Assembly: GCA_958510825.1 (NCBI GenBank)
Contig: OY294048.1
Coordinates: 31,585,026 to 31,649,025, forward strand
Length of the DNA stretch: 64,000 bases
Reading direction: 5' to 3'
From: Brachypterus glaber
Taxonomy: Eukaryota; Arthropoda; Insecta; Coleoptera; Kateretidae
The notes under the pieces are model-generated. The model was given only the letters and a program-made list of their open reading frames with translations. It was not told where the DNA came from and searched no databases. Every line of letters begins with the position of its first letter. Position 1 is the first letter of the stretch. Shown piece after piece: positions 9,173 to 19,863 of the stretch. Both the position numbers and the translations under genes were made by a program.

Positions 9173-9840
9173 ACTATACCGGTTGTTTCAGGAAGATGGT
9201 TCACCCCCCTTAACTTTTTTATACTTTGAGCTATCCAAATTAAATTTGGAGATCATGCATAAGACAAAATTTGCGATTTTTTGGCATATCAAACACCTTT
9301 TTTTCACTTCGGGTTTCACCGGAAATGGCCTTAACTTTCGATTTTTAAATGGGACACCCTATATAATTTTACATATTTTGTCTCAGAAATCAATTCTGAA
9401 TACGACCATATGCCACTTGTCAATTTTTGACAGGTCATGTCATTTTTTATTAAAATTTTCATTTTAAACCTAGAGTGCCTTGAATTGGCTTATTTGCTTA
9501 ATTTTTGGTCTAGTTTCTTAAAACTACTACTATTTTGATTTTTTTCCGAAAACTCTATTTTTGGTGCACTCTTAAAAGTTTAAAAGTTACACTTTTGCCC
9601 ATAAGTAATTTTTTTTAAATGATAGAGAATTTTTTTGCCCTCTACTGATACTACACATGCATGGTTTATTTTAAAGAACTTGGCCTTAAAATACTAATTT
9701 TTACTATTTACTTTTTGTAATTGCATTTGCATTCAGATTTAATAAGACAAAACGAAAACTGAGATGGCTTTGAAAAATATTTTGAAAGTTTTATCTTAAC
9801 GCTATCAGAGTATGAACTATAAAACTGTCAAAACTTTTGG
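9173..9840. mobile_element. One arm of the CCGGGTGTTTCAGG foldback family
   Basis: This 660-bp block matches the left arm of the complete foldback element at 25985-27285, from its terminus ('ttgtttcaggaagatgg') through 'ggtcatgtcattttttatt' to 'cttaacgctatcag'. The other arm is missing. Any reading frame here is an arm artefact shared by all copies. Confidence 0.75.
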
Positions 9841-10534
9841 TGGACTTTTGGTTTACGTGCAAAAAATGGCATTTATGACTTGAAACATGTCTAAATGTTG
9901 TCCAAACGCAATTGACTTAAAATTAACCAAGGATTATTCAAACTTTTAAAAATAATTCCACGTTTTATATCAATATTCGCAAAAAATCGATAAAATTACA
10001 CAGTATCAAAAGTGTCTTTTTCGGCCTTTTGTATGTATAAAAAATATATTTATAACTTATAACATGTATAATTACCAGTTTTAAATACACAATACAAATA
10101 CATATTCGGGAACTTAATATTTGACTCAAATTCCACAACTTTCAGAAAGTTATGGGGGTACAAGATTTTGAGCCAGGACGCTCATTTTTTGCAAGTGGAG
10201 TATCACCAAGGTGTTCAACATTTTCCGGACCCAAGCATTTTTTATTTCAAAAAAGTACCTTTTTCACTACACCCTACTATATATAAATTGACATCTTATC
10301 TAAAATGCCATGTAAATGTCAATGTCGATTCAAAATTCCAAATAATTTTTTCTTTAAAATTACGGTAAATCTTATAATTAAAAAAGAATGCTGGCCAGCA
10401 GTAGTAGATGCAGCAAAATTGTGGGATCATACCAAGATAAAGCCATTTCAGCCGATTCATTTTAATGAAGATTTTTTTTGAAAATTTCAAGTACCTATAA
10501 TGATATTATTTCGACTATTTTGTTCTCCAAATTA
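9841..10534. other. AT-rich spacer
   Basis: No gene, paired ends or repeat shared with other parts of the window were found. Confidence 0.4.
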
Positions 10535-10581
10535 ATGGAGAGCCCCCAGCACAAGCCAGAAGCTTATTTGGGGCTCTCCAT
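10535..10581. repeat. 47-bp hairpin ATGGAGAGCCCC, copy 1
   Basis: ATGGAGAGCCCC pairs perfectly with GGGGCTCTCCAT around a loop holding 'acaagcc' and 'aagcttattt'. The same hairpin, including the loop, occurs inverted at 36147-36192 in unrelated surroundings. The role is unknown. Confidence 0.7.
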
Positions 10582-10837
10582 GACTGTATAAAATACTAAA
10601 ATAAATAAATTAAAAAAATAAAATGAATAGAGGGTGTCAATTAGGTATGTTGAAAAATTACAAAGTGTTATTGCTTTTTTAGTATACAGGGTCTTAAAAC
10701 ATTTGTTTAAAAGTGTTTTTTTTTTCCTAAATAACCAGAAGATAAAAATTTGTATTACAGTGCAACTTGGTGACAATTTTTAATAAATAAAGAGTCTATT
10801 AGCAGTAACAGCTACACAAAATTATCTTAAATATTAT

Positions 10838-10955
10838 CTCCCAGATACCCGTTTTCGATAAAAGAAAAAATAAGTAATAATTATTGCTTAATTATATATA
10901 ATTAAGGTATGCAATTTTATATTTTTTCGTTTTTATCGAAAACGGCTACTCTAAG
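10838..10955. repeat. Hairpin, CCGTTTTCGATAAAAG arms
   Basis: 'cccgttttcgataaaag' (about 10849) pairs with 'tttttatcgaaaacgg' (about 10930-10946). A second palindrome, 'ttaattatatataattaa', is near the centre. It is probably a short MITE; no target duplication is clear. Confidence 0.55.
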
Positions 10956-11319
10956 CAAAAAATCTCAGGAGATGACGTGTGTGTGCAGATTAAAAAAACA
11001 GTGACGTATTAAATATGTTTTTTAATTAAACCTTGGGCATTACACCCTGAAGTTTGGCAACATACTTAATTAACACCCTGTTTAATATGTTTATGATTTA
11101 TTTTTAGTAAAAAAGTTTATATAAACATGTGCCCAAAAAATTATTAGTTTCGAGACATGGGCATTTGTCCAATAAAATGCATAGCCAGTGCGACACTAGG
11201 TCTAATGTTCTACAGGAAGGAATTTGGTTAGATGGCGCGACTGAGTTCCAATTGACACATTAAGGATTGGTCCATGAATTTATTGAATAATATATGAAAT
11301 ATTTATCAGATATTACTAT

Positions 11320-11551
11320 TAAACTGATAGAATGTTGTAATATAGGCGCCAACCATATTTTGTAATATGTTATAACGTAAAGATACAACAACCAGTTGTA
11401 GAACTAAGAGGTGAACAACAAAAAATTGTAATAAATAAAACAAAAAATGTTATCTCATTTCATAGTTAGTACTATACTATAGTACAATTTGAGGTTGGCG
11501 CATATATAACACTATGTTGTTGTATTAATAACGCTATAATTCTGTCAGTGT
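11320..11551. mobile_element. CACTGAYAGAA MITE
   Basis: The left part has 'actgatagaatgttg' and 'ggcgccaacc'. The right end has 'ggttggcgcatatata' and TTCTGTCAGTG. Both the terminus and the 'gcgccaacc' block are inverted with respect to each other. It is about 230 bp and non-coding, related to the solo end at 9094. Confidence 0.6.
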
Positions 11552-11691
11552 AAGTAATTTTTACAAACGAAAAAATCAAAAAAAAAAAATACGTTTTCGT
11601 TTGTTAAACGAGACTAGTAGTAAAATGTAAACCATTTACTTGCTGTAAATAAAACATAATTTTTGCATAAATAAATAAATAAACGGGAAAC

Positions 11692-11901
11692 TATGGTCTG
11701 TTTCATCAAGCAAGATGGTAAATTAAAAATCGCACAGTGAATCTTTTCACAGATTAGAATATTGGATGTGCGAACATACTGCGTAGTTTTTTTTATAAAA
11801 CATAACTATATTCTATACACAAACATATACTATTCAAACCTGTTGTAAAAATATTCACTGCGATTTTTAATTTACTATCTTGCTTAATGAAACGGACCAT
11901 A
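11692..11901. mobile_element. 206-bp MITE, TGGTCYGTTTCAT ends, TA target site
   Basis: Element 11694-11899 has arms of about 50 bp. They contain 'catcaagcaagatggtaaat' and its complement, and 'aaaatcgcacagtgaat' and its complement. TA flanks both ends. Non-coding, with Tc1/mariner-type insertion preference. Confidence 0.8.
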
Positions 11902-12328
11902 AATGCATTTTAAAATACTTCTTACAAAAATCTGTTAAGTAATCTGTATGAATATTTAGACAGTAGTCCTTAATGGGTTAAGTACTCAAGAATTTAAGTT
12001 TTTTTTTAAATATGTTTTTATTCCATAAAATATTTGGAGGTTTCCGAATTTTATCTTCCTACGCACTGGAACTGAACCATTGTGTACTTGCAGGATTGTC
12101 GCGTAGGTGTATGGGTACATGTGCCGTTCTTGTGTGCCGGACTTTTTACCCGTCTTTTCTATGTTTACATTATGATATATGCACACGTATTCATATGTGA
12201 AGAGTTTTATATCGATAAATATATTTTTTCTCTATAGTGACAATTTTCGGCAGTTTTGGTATTTTACTACTATCTTTTAAGCAAAACTTATATCTGTCAT
12301 TTACATGCAATTTATAGTTATTTATATA

Positions 12329-12424
12329 CCAAGGGACTAAACTGGCTGTTTTAGTCCCGCTGCATTAGTGTTTCCTAAGGGAAACAGAAATGCAAGGGAC
12401 TAAAACAGCCAAGTTTAGTCTTGG
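12329..12424. repeat. 96-bp hairpin, CCAAGGGACTAAAC arms
   Basis: A near-perfect hairpin. The left arm passes through 'ggctgttttagtccc' to 'gcattagtgtttcc' and pairs with 'ggaaacagaaatgc' and 'gggactaaaacagcc'. It ends CTTGG. Decayed relatives may be at 4380-4450 and about 5980-6080. Probably a minimal MITE. Confidence 0.7.
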
Positions 12425-12429
12425 TCGTG

Positions 12430-13370
12430 CAAAAAATATTTTTTTCACAAGACTTTTATAGTATTTCCTTAATTAAATGTACTTTAATCTTAAGCAAGAT
12501 TGATATTTCTTGATTTTTCCCGCATATGGTATATTTTTTTAAAACTTCGATAAATATATTTTAGGTTTTAAATAATATTCCAACTTATCAAAAATAAAAT
12601 TTTCTGAGAAATTATTATTAATTTTTTGCTTTGATGCCAATTTTTGGCATACCCCATATATTATGTAACTTGGTCCCTTTTTGCATAAAATGTTTAAAAA
12701 ATTAAGAAATTCTTGATCCTTACTCATATTGGAGTTGATTTAAATAAACCATAGAAAAAATTTCATCTCTCCAAAATTTAAATTTATTGTGTATTAAAAA
12801 CATTACAGCGACAATTGTTTCGACTTTTTTTTAACATAAAGTCATTTTCAAGTTTTTAAATATATAAACAAATTAACTTCAGTACACATTATAAGAAATG
12901 TCATAAATGTAAATTAAAAATTATGCAATTTTTAAAACTTGCAAAAATTAAATTTTCGCGAAATCGTCAAATAATTGGCATTTTTTTATGTTCTAGCTTA
13001 ATGGGAGGGAGATATATATTTTTTAATTTCTTCCAACTAGTATTGTTTCTAAATATTACCAAAGAAACCGTTCAAAATTTCCTCAACTTTATATTCAATC
13101 AGTTTTTATCCGAAAAAGAGGATTTTTTTCAAAGTTTGAGTGCTTTGAGATACCTCTAAACATTTTTACCAAGGAGCAACTTTTGAACCAGAGCGTTTTC
13201 GATTTCGAAATTCGGGATTTTTTGACCCACCCTACTGTATACTGAAAGTTGCGAAATGAAGAATTCTAGAATTCTTTAGTTCGCTACATTGCAATATAAC
13301 ATATTAGTGGTAAATAGTCTTGAACGATCTCGGTCTTTAATGTAATACAGTCCTTCAAAGTTTAAAAGTA
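12430..13370. other. AT-rich spacer, nothing recognised
   Basis: I find no paired ends, no splice-bounded frame and no match elsewhere in the window. Confidence 0.4.
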
Positions 13371-13611
13371 ACCTACCAAAGCCTGCATAAAATGATTATC
13401 CTTATCAAAATGGTCCCTTTCCTAGCTATAGCAAGCCAGTTGGCATTTTCACCAAAACTCAATTTCAAGACATCATTTCTAAAATAAAAAGTCAAGGGAT
13501 CCTTAAAAAGTGAAGGGATCCTTAAAATCTGATCCTGACCGCGATAAACTACATTAAAGAAAAAATAGACCACTTTTTACTACAGGATTATCTCCTTTGA
13601 CCACAGGCTCT

Positions 13612-14058
13612 TCAACACATCCCATGTGTGTTCTCAAACGCATGTCCCACAGCAGTGTGTTCCGTGTGTCTTTTGCCATGGTAATATTTAAAAGCGCCTG
13701 TCTTTTTGCTAACTTCTGCATACACACTTCTATAGGCCCATTCCCGGATGACAGACGGACAAAAGCTTACATCTAGTTTACACAAGTCAATTTACATATT
13801 TTTACAGTAATTTTTATGGTGTCTTCTTTAAGATAGATTACCTACCTGTGTTTGTTTACTACCGACTACTACAGTAGAATTGTGATTGTGTATAGTCAAT
13901 TCACTTGCGATATATGCGTTGTTACAGCTACAGGTAACTTTACAAGATATAATTTGACTCAAATCAATTTGCTTAGCGTCGAGTAAACTCTTGTTTAGCA
14001 TAAAGATTTGGTTCTTTTTCAGAAATCCTAGACCAAGTATGATTGTAAAAAAGCACAT
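13612..14058 (-). CDS. Candidate two-exon gene, unknown small protein
   Basis: Reading the - strand, a frame starts at the ATG at 14058 and runs to a GT at 13841. A 69-nt intron (13841-13773, GTAATC...AACTAG) then joins in phase 1 to a second open exon ending in TGA at 13614-13612. The joined frame encodes about 125 residues. The N-terminus MCFFTIILGLGFL is hydrophobic and could be a signal peptide. The middle is cysteine-containing (CKVTCSC), and the second exon is basic and aromatic (REWAYRSVYAEVSKK). Both exons are less AT-rich than their surroundings, and the intron length is normal for insects. I do not recognise the protein. Against it: no neighbouring exons, and the donor is weaker than the GTAGGT four bases upstream. 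It may be an old gene or transposon fragment. Confidence 0.28.
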
Positions 14059-14059
14059 T

Positions 14060-15520
14060 AAGATAGTATGTTTTTTTATTTTATTTTTCCTGCTATGACA
14101 GTTGCAAAACTGCCTAAGTTACATCCCTAAGAAAATTGAGATAATGGCATAATAGTATAATACTTGTATAAATCTATTACACTACACAAAAAAAAATACC
14201 GACATACACCAAATATCAGACCGAAAATGACAGACATGCGTCATCAAGAGGAAAATTTAAACAAATAATTTTTCATTTTAATTGTTATTCTATTTGTCAT
14301 GAAAGTTTGACAGTTATTGCTATTATTATAAGAGAAAATAATTTATGACAGTTTGCATTAATTTTCTCAATATTTTCGAATAAACGCTATGAAACGAAGA
14401 TGAATTAACTTTAAAATAGTGTAATTTTATATTGGACGTGTACAGAGCTAATCAATTTTGATAATATTTTGTTGCTTTGCTTAACTGATTAAACTTATGT
14501 ATTTATTTTAGGTAAAAAAGGCTTTTCTTTATTTTCTTTCTAAACTAAAAGTATATTTCGTAAAATAAGAGCCTCGCTAATAGTAAGGTATGAATTAAAT
14601 TATTGATGATCTAACAAATTACCTAAAATTGCATCAAGAGATTTTAAAAGATTTAAAACAAGGTTTTAAATCAGAAATTGTTAGCCCTAATGGATATTCA
14701 GTATTGGTAATACATTAGTTAATAATAAATTTTATGAGTTTTAATAAAATACTGATTCTATTTAGTAAAGAAATACAAAAATATTACTACATGTGAATAA
14801 GTTATAAACATTTTAGAACTATAATATTAAACAGAACCGTTTGTAAACAGAATTCACTGTATCTACTATGCAGCTAATGAACAAAACACCTTAAAAAACT
14901 ATTTTATTAGAAAATTTGGATAAAACTATTTAACTTGTCATAGTTAATGTCAAACAATTTTAATGACAATAGTTAGCACAAATGATTGGTGTATAACAGA
15001 CTTGGTTACAACAATGGTAGCAACGACATGTTCGGTTTCTAGGAAAATTTCTTGCGGTCTGAAATTGTGGCTATGTCGGTACTCTCCTGCGAAACCACTC
15101 AAACTACCCACCCACCCTAACAAACCTACCTACCTATCTAGTGCTCTATTTAAAACTAGCAAAGAGAAGATTTTATTCAAAAACATCCTTATAAGGGGTT
15201 AGGACCTTTTGATAATTAAGAGCATTGTTTAGGGCCTTATTTCAACTTTTTTTGTTGAAATCTACATAAAACGATGTAAACAATCAAACACTATTAACAT
15301 ATAATAATTATTATTAAGTATAAATATCATTAGAAAAAAAAAATTAATCACATTTTTGCTTCTTCTGTAAAATAATAATTTTGTGGGAAACAATTTGTTA
15401 GTTGCACTTTTTGTGTGATGCAGACACATCTAGTATTTGTGCTACATCCTTAATAAACAAAATAACGTCTTATTATAAAAAATACAAATACGACAAATAT
15501 ATGTTTAAGTCTTGTCTTAT
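14060..15520. other. AT-rich spacer
   Basis: Contains one C-rich patch (15080-15135, repeated 'accta' and 'accca' words) but no supported gene or element. If the - strand gene is real, its promoter would lie at the left side of this stretch. Confidence 0.4.
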
Positions 15521-15524
15521 ATAG

Positions 15525-15790
15525 GAGAACACTCCGAATGAGTTAAGGCGTCTGACTCATTGTTTTACCTTTACTTAGCGTGATTTTGACTCTCACTCGC
15601 GCCGATTTCCTTTTTCAGTTATTTAATAGTTGAAATTTGGCGAAGGCGACAAATGAAACAAAGACAACCCCCCCCTTAAAACTGGATCAAAAGTGGCTTA
15701 AAGCCGGTGATTCCCTCTACTACTAGCCCACACAAGTCCTAGACAGAGCATGCCTAATTAAACAGTACGGGATTAAACAAACATCGTTCT
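15525..15790 (+). mobile_element. tRNA-derived SINE, copy 1
   Basis: The head (15535-15612) resembles a class II tRNA (Leu/Ser type). It has 'gagttaaggcgtctgactc', like the A-box/D-arm region, and 'tgactctcactcgcgcc', like a decayed B-box and acceptor end. The body shares 'tttggcgaaggcga', 'ccctctactactagccc' and 'acacaagtcct' with the copy at 34916-35128. It ends 'taaacaaacat'. SINEs are transcribed by RNA polymerase III from such boxes and moved by LINE machinery. The 5' head differs from that of copy 2. Confidence 0.72.
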
Positions 15791-16535
15791 TTAAATATAT
15801 AGTTTATAACAAAAAAAAGTGAAATCACGCATTTAGCAACCACTTATATTTGTCTAATGTTCACTTACCCGTACTGTATACAAGTAAACAAAACTGCTTG
15901 AAATGTACGTGACATTGTTTTGAATTGATACAAGAGGACACTGGTAAAATTAAACTGACTTTTATTTTATCTTACTTGTATACAGACATACATTTTTTAA
16001 CTTAAAAGCATGGGCCGACCAGTATTTAAACGTGTTAATGTCAAAGTGGTTTTTTAAAAACTAAGAGTTAATTTTAACAATCATTGTCAGTAGCCGGTCC
16101 ATTAATTCAATTTTAGATAAGACAAGAGCGTGAGACACGCCAAGACGGTAGCCACTAACTTGTTATTTATGTACAATTTACATTTTAAATTATAGGTGTA
16201 GAAAAATTGCTCTGACTTAATATATTACATTAATAATACCGTAGATATTTATAAACTTAACACACTTTTTTAAGTACTTTATAATACAGTGTGTTTCAAA
16301 AATCAACAGCCTATTTCTTACTGCTGCGTAATTTTATGGATTTATATAAATAAAATATGCATTCTGATCGATAAGAGATATACTTCAGCGAAGCTGGCAA
16401 ACCCTTTTAGAAACCTCGAGGGTAAGCAACTTCCAAGTACTTTTGAATTCCAAAAGTGAATTATAATGTATTTTTGACATCAACAAAGAATGCTAATTCT
16501 TTTTTCCGCCTCTAAAAGAAAATATTCTTAAATGT
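15791..16535. other. Spacer without recognised features
   Basis: AT-rich, no supported frame or repeat. Confidence 0.4.
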
Positions 16536-16539
16536 TCTG

Positions 16540-16742
16540 TAAGTGTTAAATTCCGTTTAAAATTATGTATCACACGCCCCTATCCATTTAAAAAAATACC
16601 CCCTTTGCCCCCTGACCATATTTTAAAAAGTACAAATATCGAATATATGCCAAAAGATAGTTGTCTTGTTTAAGTGTTTTAAATTTAAAGTCGATATCTC
16701 AACTTGTTCAGAAGTTAAAAGGGGTTTGGACTTACCGCACAG
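16540..16742 (-). mobile_element. Single arm of the GTCCAAAAGTCACCCC foldback family
   Basis: Matches the right arm of the complete element at 53045-53748 through 'ccatttaaaaaaatacccc', 'gccaaaagatagttgtc' and 'gtcgatatctcaac'. It ends near 'ggacttaccgcacag'. The opposite arm is missing. Other decayed arms are at 31590-31692, 37720-37805 and 51100-51310. Confidence 0.65.
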
Positions 16743-16744
16743 TA

Positions 16745-16885
16745 TAATGTGACGCTAGGTCAACTGTGGAATCAAATGCATAGTACAGTTTATAACTATA
16801 ATAAATATAATATTTTTAGTAAATAATTAACTTTAAAAACTGTACTATGTATTGAATTCCACAGTTGACCTAGCGTTATCAAATA
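16745..16885. repeat. Hairpin MITE, ACGCTAGGTCAACTGTGG arms
   Basis: A left arm of about 45 bp ('gctaggtcaactgtgg', 'gcatagtacagttt') pairs with 'aaactgtactatg' and 'ccacagttgacctagc'. No clear target duplication. Non-coding. Confidence 0.7.
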
Positions 16886-18034
16886 TACGGATAAGCGCTC
16901 TATCTCGAGAACGGTTAAATGTATAAAATATTTATTGCTTTATACCAATTTGTAGAGAATTTTATGCTCTACAACTTTGCCAATAACTCAAAATGCTATC
17001 GGAAGCAAATAAAACAAGATAATTATAAAACAGGTTTTTGCGACCTTGAATATCTTGCGACGCGGACACGAGATTCTATGAGACTTTTGAGCTAACTTAT
17101 AGAATGTCAAAACAAAGATTTATACAAGTTTATAGCTTGTTATCTTTCATTCCGAGGTTTACCCCTTTTTTCACCTTAAATGACTTTACATTAAAATGTA
17201 TGGAAACGTAAATTCTAGGTTGGCTGCTGTGTTCTCGACTAGTTCCAAAACTAGCAAATGTCCAGGACTGGATAAACACATTCTGACAAGGAATGAGACA
17301 AAGAGAAGAACAGATTTGGTTGCTGTGTTTCACAGGTAGCCGATAGGTTTGACCTAAAAGCTTTTGTTAATAAAACCAATAACAATTAGCTTCATAAAAA
17401 TGAATTTCATCCATTTATAGATAACTACCGTAGAAACTATCACTCAAATTAAAACATACAGGTATTTATCGAACCTTATTATTTTTTAACTGTAATTAGG
17501 CTAGGTAGGTATCTTCTTTAGATAAGAACATTATTAATATAGAATCGATAAGGTTATAATTAGTTCTATACATCTTAAGACGAGTAGCACATAAAAAACA
17601 ACATTTTTAATTTATATCGAGATATCAATGTAGATTAAAGTTAATTCTATATAATTTATTAGTAGCAAATGCAAATGCCGTACGCATAGATATTCTTAGG
17701 GTGGGCATTAAAAAATGATCCAGTTGGATCAACGAGATCAATAGTTAAATACGGAACAACTATTTTTCTGGTTGTTACAACCAGAAATCTGGTAAGTAAA
17801 AACTAAGTTTTATGATCGTTTTATTTTAGTGAAATAATACTGAACTATGAAAATTTTATTGTTCGTTTTATGTTATGATGATAATCTATAGAAAAATCTA
17901 TAGACTTTGCACGTGTGTTGCGATTTCGACCTCTAAAAAGCGTTTGAAAACTTTAATAATTTGCCAATAGCGATTTCTCCCGTTAGATTAGACAGGGACA
18001 AAAGTTCTACCCAAAAAGGATAGAAGACATACAT
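16886..18034. other. Spacer without recognised features
   Basis: AT-rich. A short frame on the - strand around 17130-17333 has no splice or composition support. No paired ends seen. Confidence 0.35.
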
Positions 18035-18122
18035 ACACTCCCACTTCCACCCAACCAAACAAATTCTGTATTTGTTCTTTGTTGAACAAATACAATATTT
18101 ACTTGGCCGGGCGAAAAGTGTA
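18035..18122. repeat. Decayed hairpin, AACCAAA...TTTGTT arms
   Basis: A diverged copy of the neighbouring hairpin at 18228-18319: 'cccaaccaaacaaattc' pairs loosely with 'atttacttggccggg', ending in 'aaaagtgt'. Two copies of one element type sit 100 bp apart. Confidence 0.55.
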
Positions 18123-18227
18123 ATAATAATATTATTTTTATTAAAGAAATTACTGGCACCATCTAAATTTTAGTAGAATTATCTTATTCTACAGATTCAC
18201 ATTAGCTATGTTCGTTCGTGCCGCTCA

Positions 18228-18319
18228 GTGCTACACTTTCCCGCCAACCAAATAAATACTGTATTTGTTGTATGAAAAACAAATACAGTATTTATTTGGT
18301 TGGCTGGAAAGTGTAGCAC
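18228..18319. repeat. Hairpin MITE, GTGCTACACTTTCC arms
   Basis: Near-perfect 42-bp arms, 'gctacactttcccgccaacc' continuing through 'aaatactgtatttgtt', with an 8-nt loop. The pairing includes the outermost GTG/CAC. No target duplication was found. Confidence 0.75.
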
Positions 18320-18565
18320 AAATGTTATAGAGATAGTAGACGTCTTTTGTTTCATAATTCTAGTTGTAGAGAGCTCCAATAACCTTTCAGAGAAAAACTT
18401 TCAAGTTAACTGGAAGTAAAAATTGCAATTGGGTTGTTATTATTATAAAAAAGTGGAATTTAATGAAAACTTTTAGATGTGGAGATTGGGAGCAAAGCAA
18501 TCTAAGAAACAATAACTACCAATAAGTTGCAAGGATAACATACCAAAAAAAATTTTTAGATTAAA

Positions 18566-18602
18566 ATGGGGCAGCGCAGACGCAATTCTTCAAATAAATC
18601 AA
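18566..18602 (+). CDS. Candidate first coding exon (MGQRRRNSSNKS)
   Basis: An ATG in good context (AAAATGG) opens a 12-codon basic peptide. It runs into a strong donor, GTGAGT, at 18603. The first codons are GC-rich, unlike the surroundings. No in-phase downstream exon could be identified, because the next kilobases are transposons. It may equally be chance. Confidence 0.18.
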
Positions 18603-18622
18603 GTGAGTACGATCTAAATTGC

Positions 18623-19361
18623 CGATGCACAGTGGTCCCAGAAAAAAAAAGTGACACAAGTCTGCATTTTTGCATACGTCATTATTTGCACCGCTGATTA
18701 CGAAAAAAGTGAAAATTGTAAAAAATAAATTCGCGTCATTAGGGTGGTTAAAATTTTTTCAAAATTTCCGATTTAGCTGAAATTTGGTATAAAGGCTTCT
18801 TTCGGTTATATTAATGCGAAACAATACCAAAAACTTAAAATTCTAAATGGCGGAATAAATATGGCCGATTTATTTTTTAAATTTTGTCAAAATATAGTTT
18901 GGACAAAACAAAAAAAGAGAGATTCAACCCATTCTCTTATGTATCATTTTCTTGTATGTACTAGTAATTACTGTAAAAATTTCATGATTTTTTACTGTCC
19001 CATTTTTTCTTAATTTAATTATGAAAAAAAAATATTAAAAATTTGGTAACTTTTCTATTCTATTCATATTATAAACAAAATTACCCTAAAATAATTCATA
19101 AAACTGACTTGTGTAATTTTTTTTTTTGCACCAATTTGGATGTTTTTTATTACAATTTTAAAAATATATATATAATAAAAATATTAAAAATAAATTAATT
19201 AACCAGTTTTTCTTTGAAAAATCATGAAATTTTTACAGTAATTACTAGTACATACAGGGAAAATAATCCATAAGAGAATGGGTTAAATCTTTCATTTTTT
19301 TTTGTATTGTGCCATATTTTCGTTACTTTTGTCACTTTTTTTCTGGAACCACTGTGCGATG
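18623..19361. mobile_element. Foldback element with CACAGTG ends and 5-bp duplication (Transib-like)
   Basis: Element 18628-19356 starts CACAGTGGTCCCAG and ends with the complement of CACAGTGGTTCCAG. It is flanked by the direct repeat CGATG (18623-18627, 19357-19361). The arms also share 'gggttgaatctctc'-type blocks and 'catgaaatttttacagtaat' in inverted order. Five-base duplications and CAC(A/T)RTG ends are features of Transib/ProtoRAG transposons, so I assign it there tentatively. It has no transposase. Confidence 0.6.
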
Positions 19362-19510
19362 GTCGCGACCACATGCTTCGGAGTCTAAGGGAAGCGATAA
19401 GCTGTGTGGAAGTTAGGTTAAGTTAGAATTTCAAAAGAAACGTCAAAATTAGTGAGGTGGATTACTGTAAACTTAGTTCTTCGTTGTCTAGTGTTTAGGA
19501 ATCCTAAGCT
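19160..19510 (+). repeat. Segment duplicated at 21823-22150, copy A
   Basis: The right half of the Transib-like element plus about 150 bp of its right flank ('cgcgaccacatgcttcgg', 'gataagctgtgtggaagtta', 'gtgtttaggaatccta') is repeated, with a few percent divergence, 2.6 kb downstream. Because flank is included, this is a genomic duplication and not a second transposition. Confidence 0.8.
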
Positions 19511-19863
19511 GGGATAGTTGGGAATCTTAAGTTAGGCTAGTCAATACATTTACCGTGAGCAAATTGGCAATTTGGTTAAAGACAATTAAATTTAACAAAT
19601 GCATCCATGAATTGTTTTTTGATAGAGGAGTGGTTAATTAGTGAGATCCATGCCGCGTCGTGCTGACTGCGTATGCGTCGAGGGCTGACCGTTTTTCAAG
19701 CTACTATTTTACACAAAAACCAAATTTTTACAAAAAAAAAATACCAAACAGGCGCAAAACCAGCGTTAACCTAAACCAACACCCCCCATTAAAAAAAAAA
19801 CACCAAACAACAAAAAAACAAACACGGCACGGATCACTCGATTTAGCCGCTTGTTATGATAGA

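Noticed and set aside
12923..13159. 78-residue Phe-rich + strand frame
   Set aside because: Composition equals the AT-rich background; no splice or start support.
13373..13573. 66-residue - strand frame between AG and GT sites
   Set aside because: It could be an exon downstream of the 14058-13612 candidate, but it contains an 18-bp duplication and does not connect in phase.
14963..15202. 79-residue + strand frame
   Set aside because: Half of it is a C-rich simple-sequence patch; no recognised motif.
15525..15612. An intact tRNA gene
   Set aside because: No complete cloverleaf or acceptor stem; the B-box is decayed and a SINE body follows.
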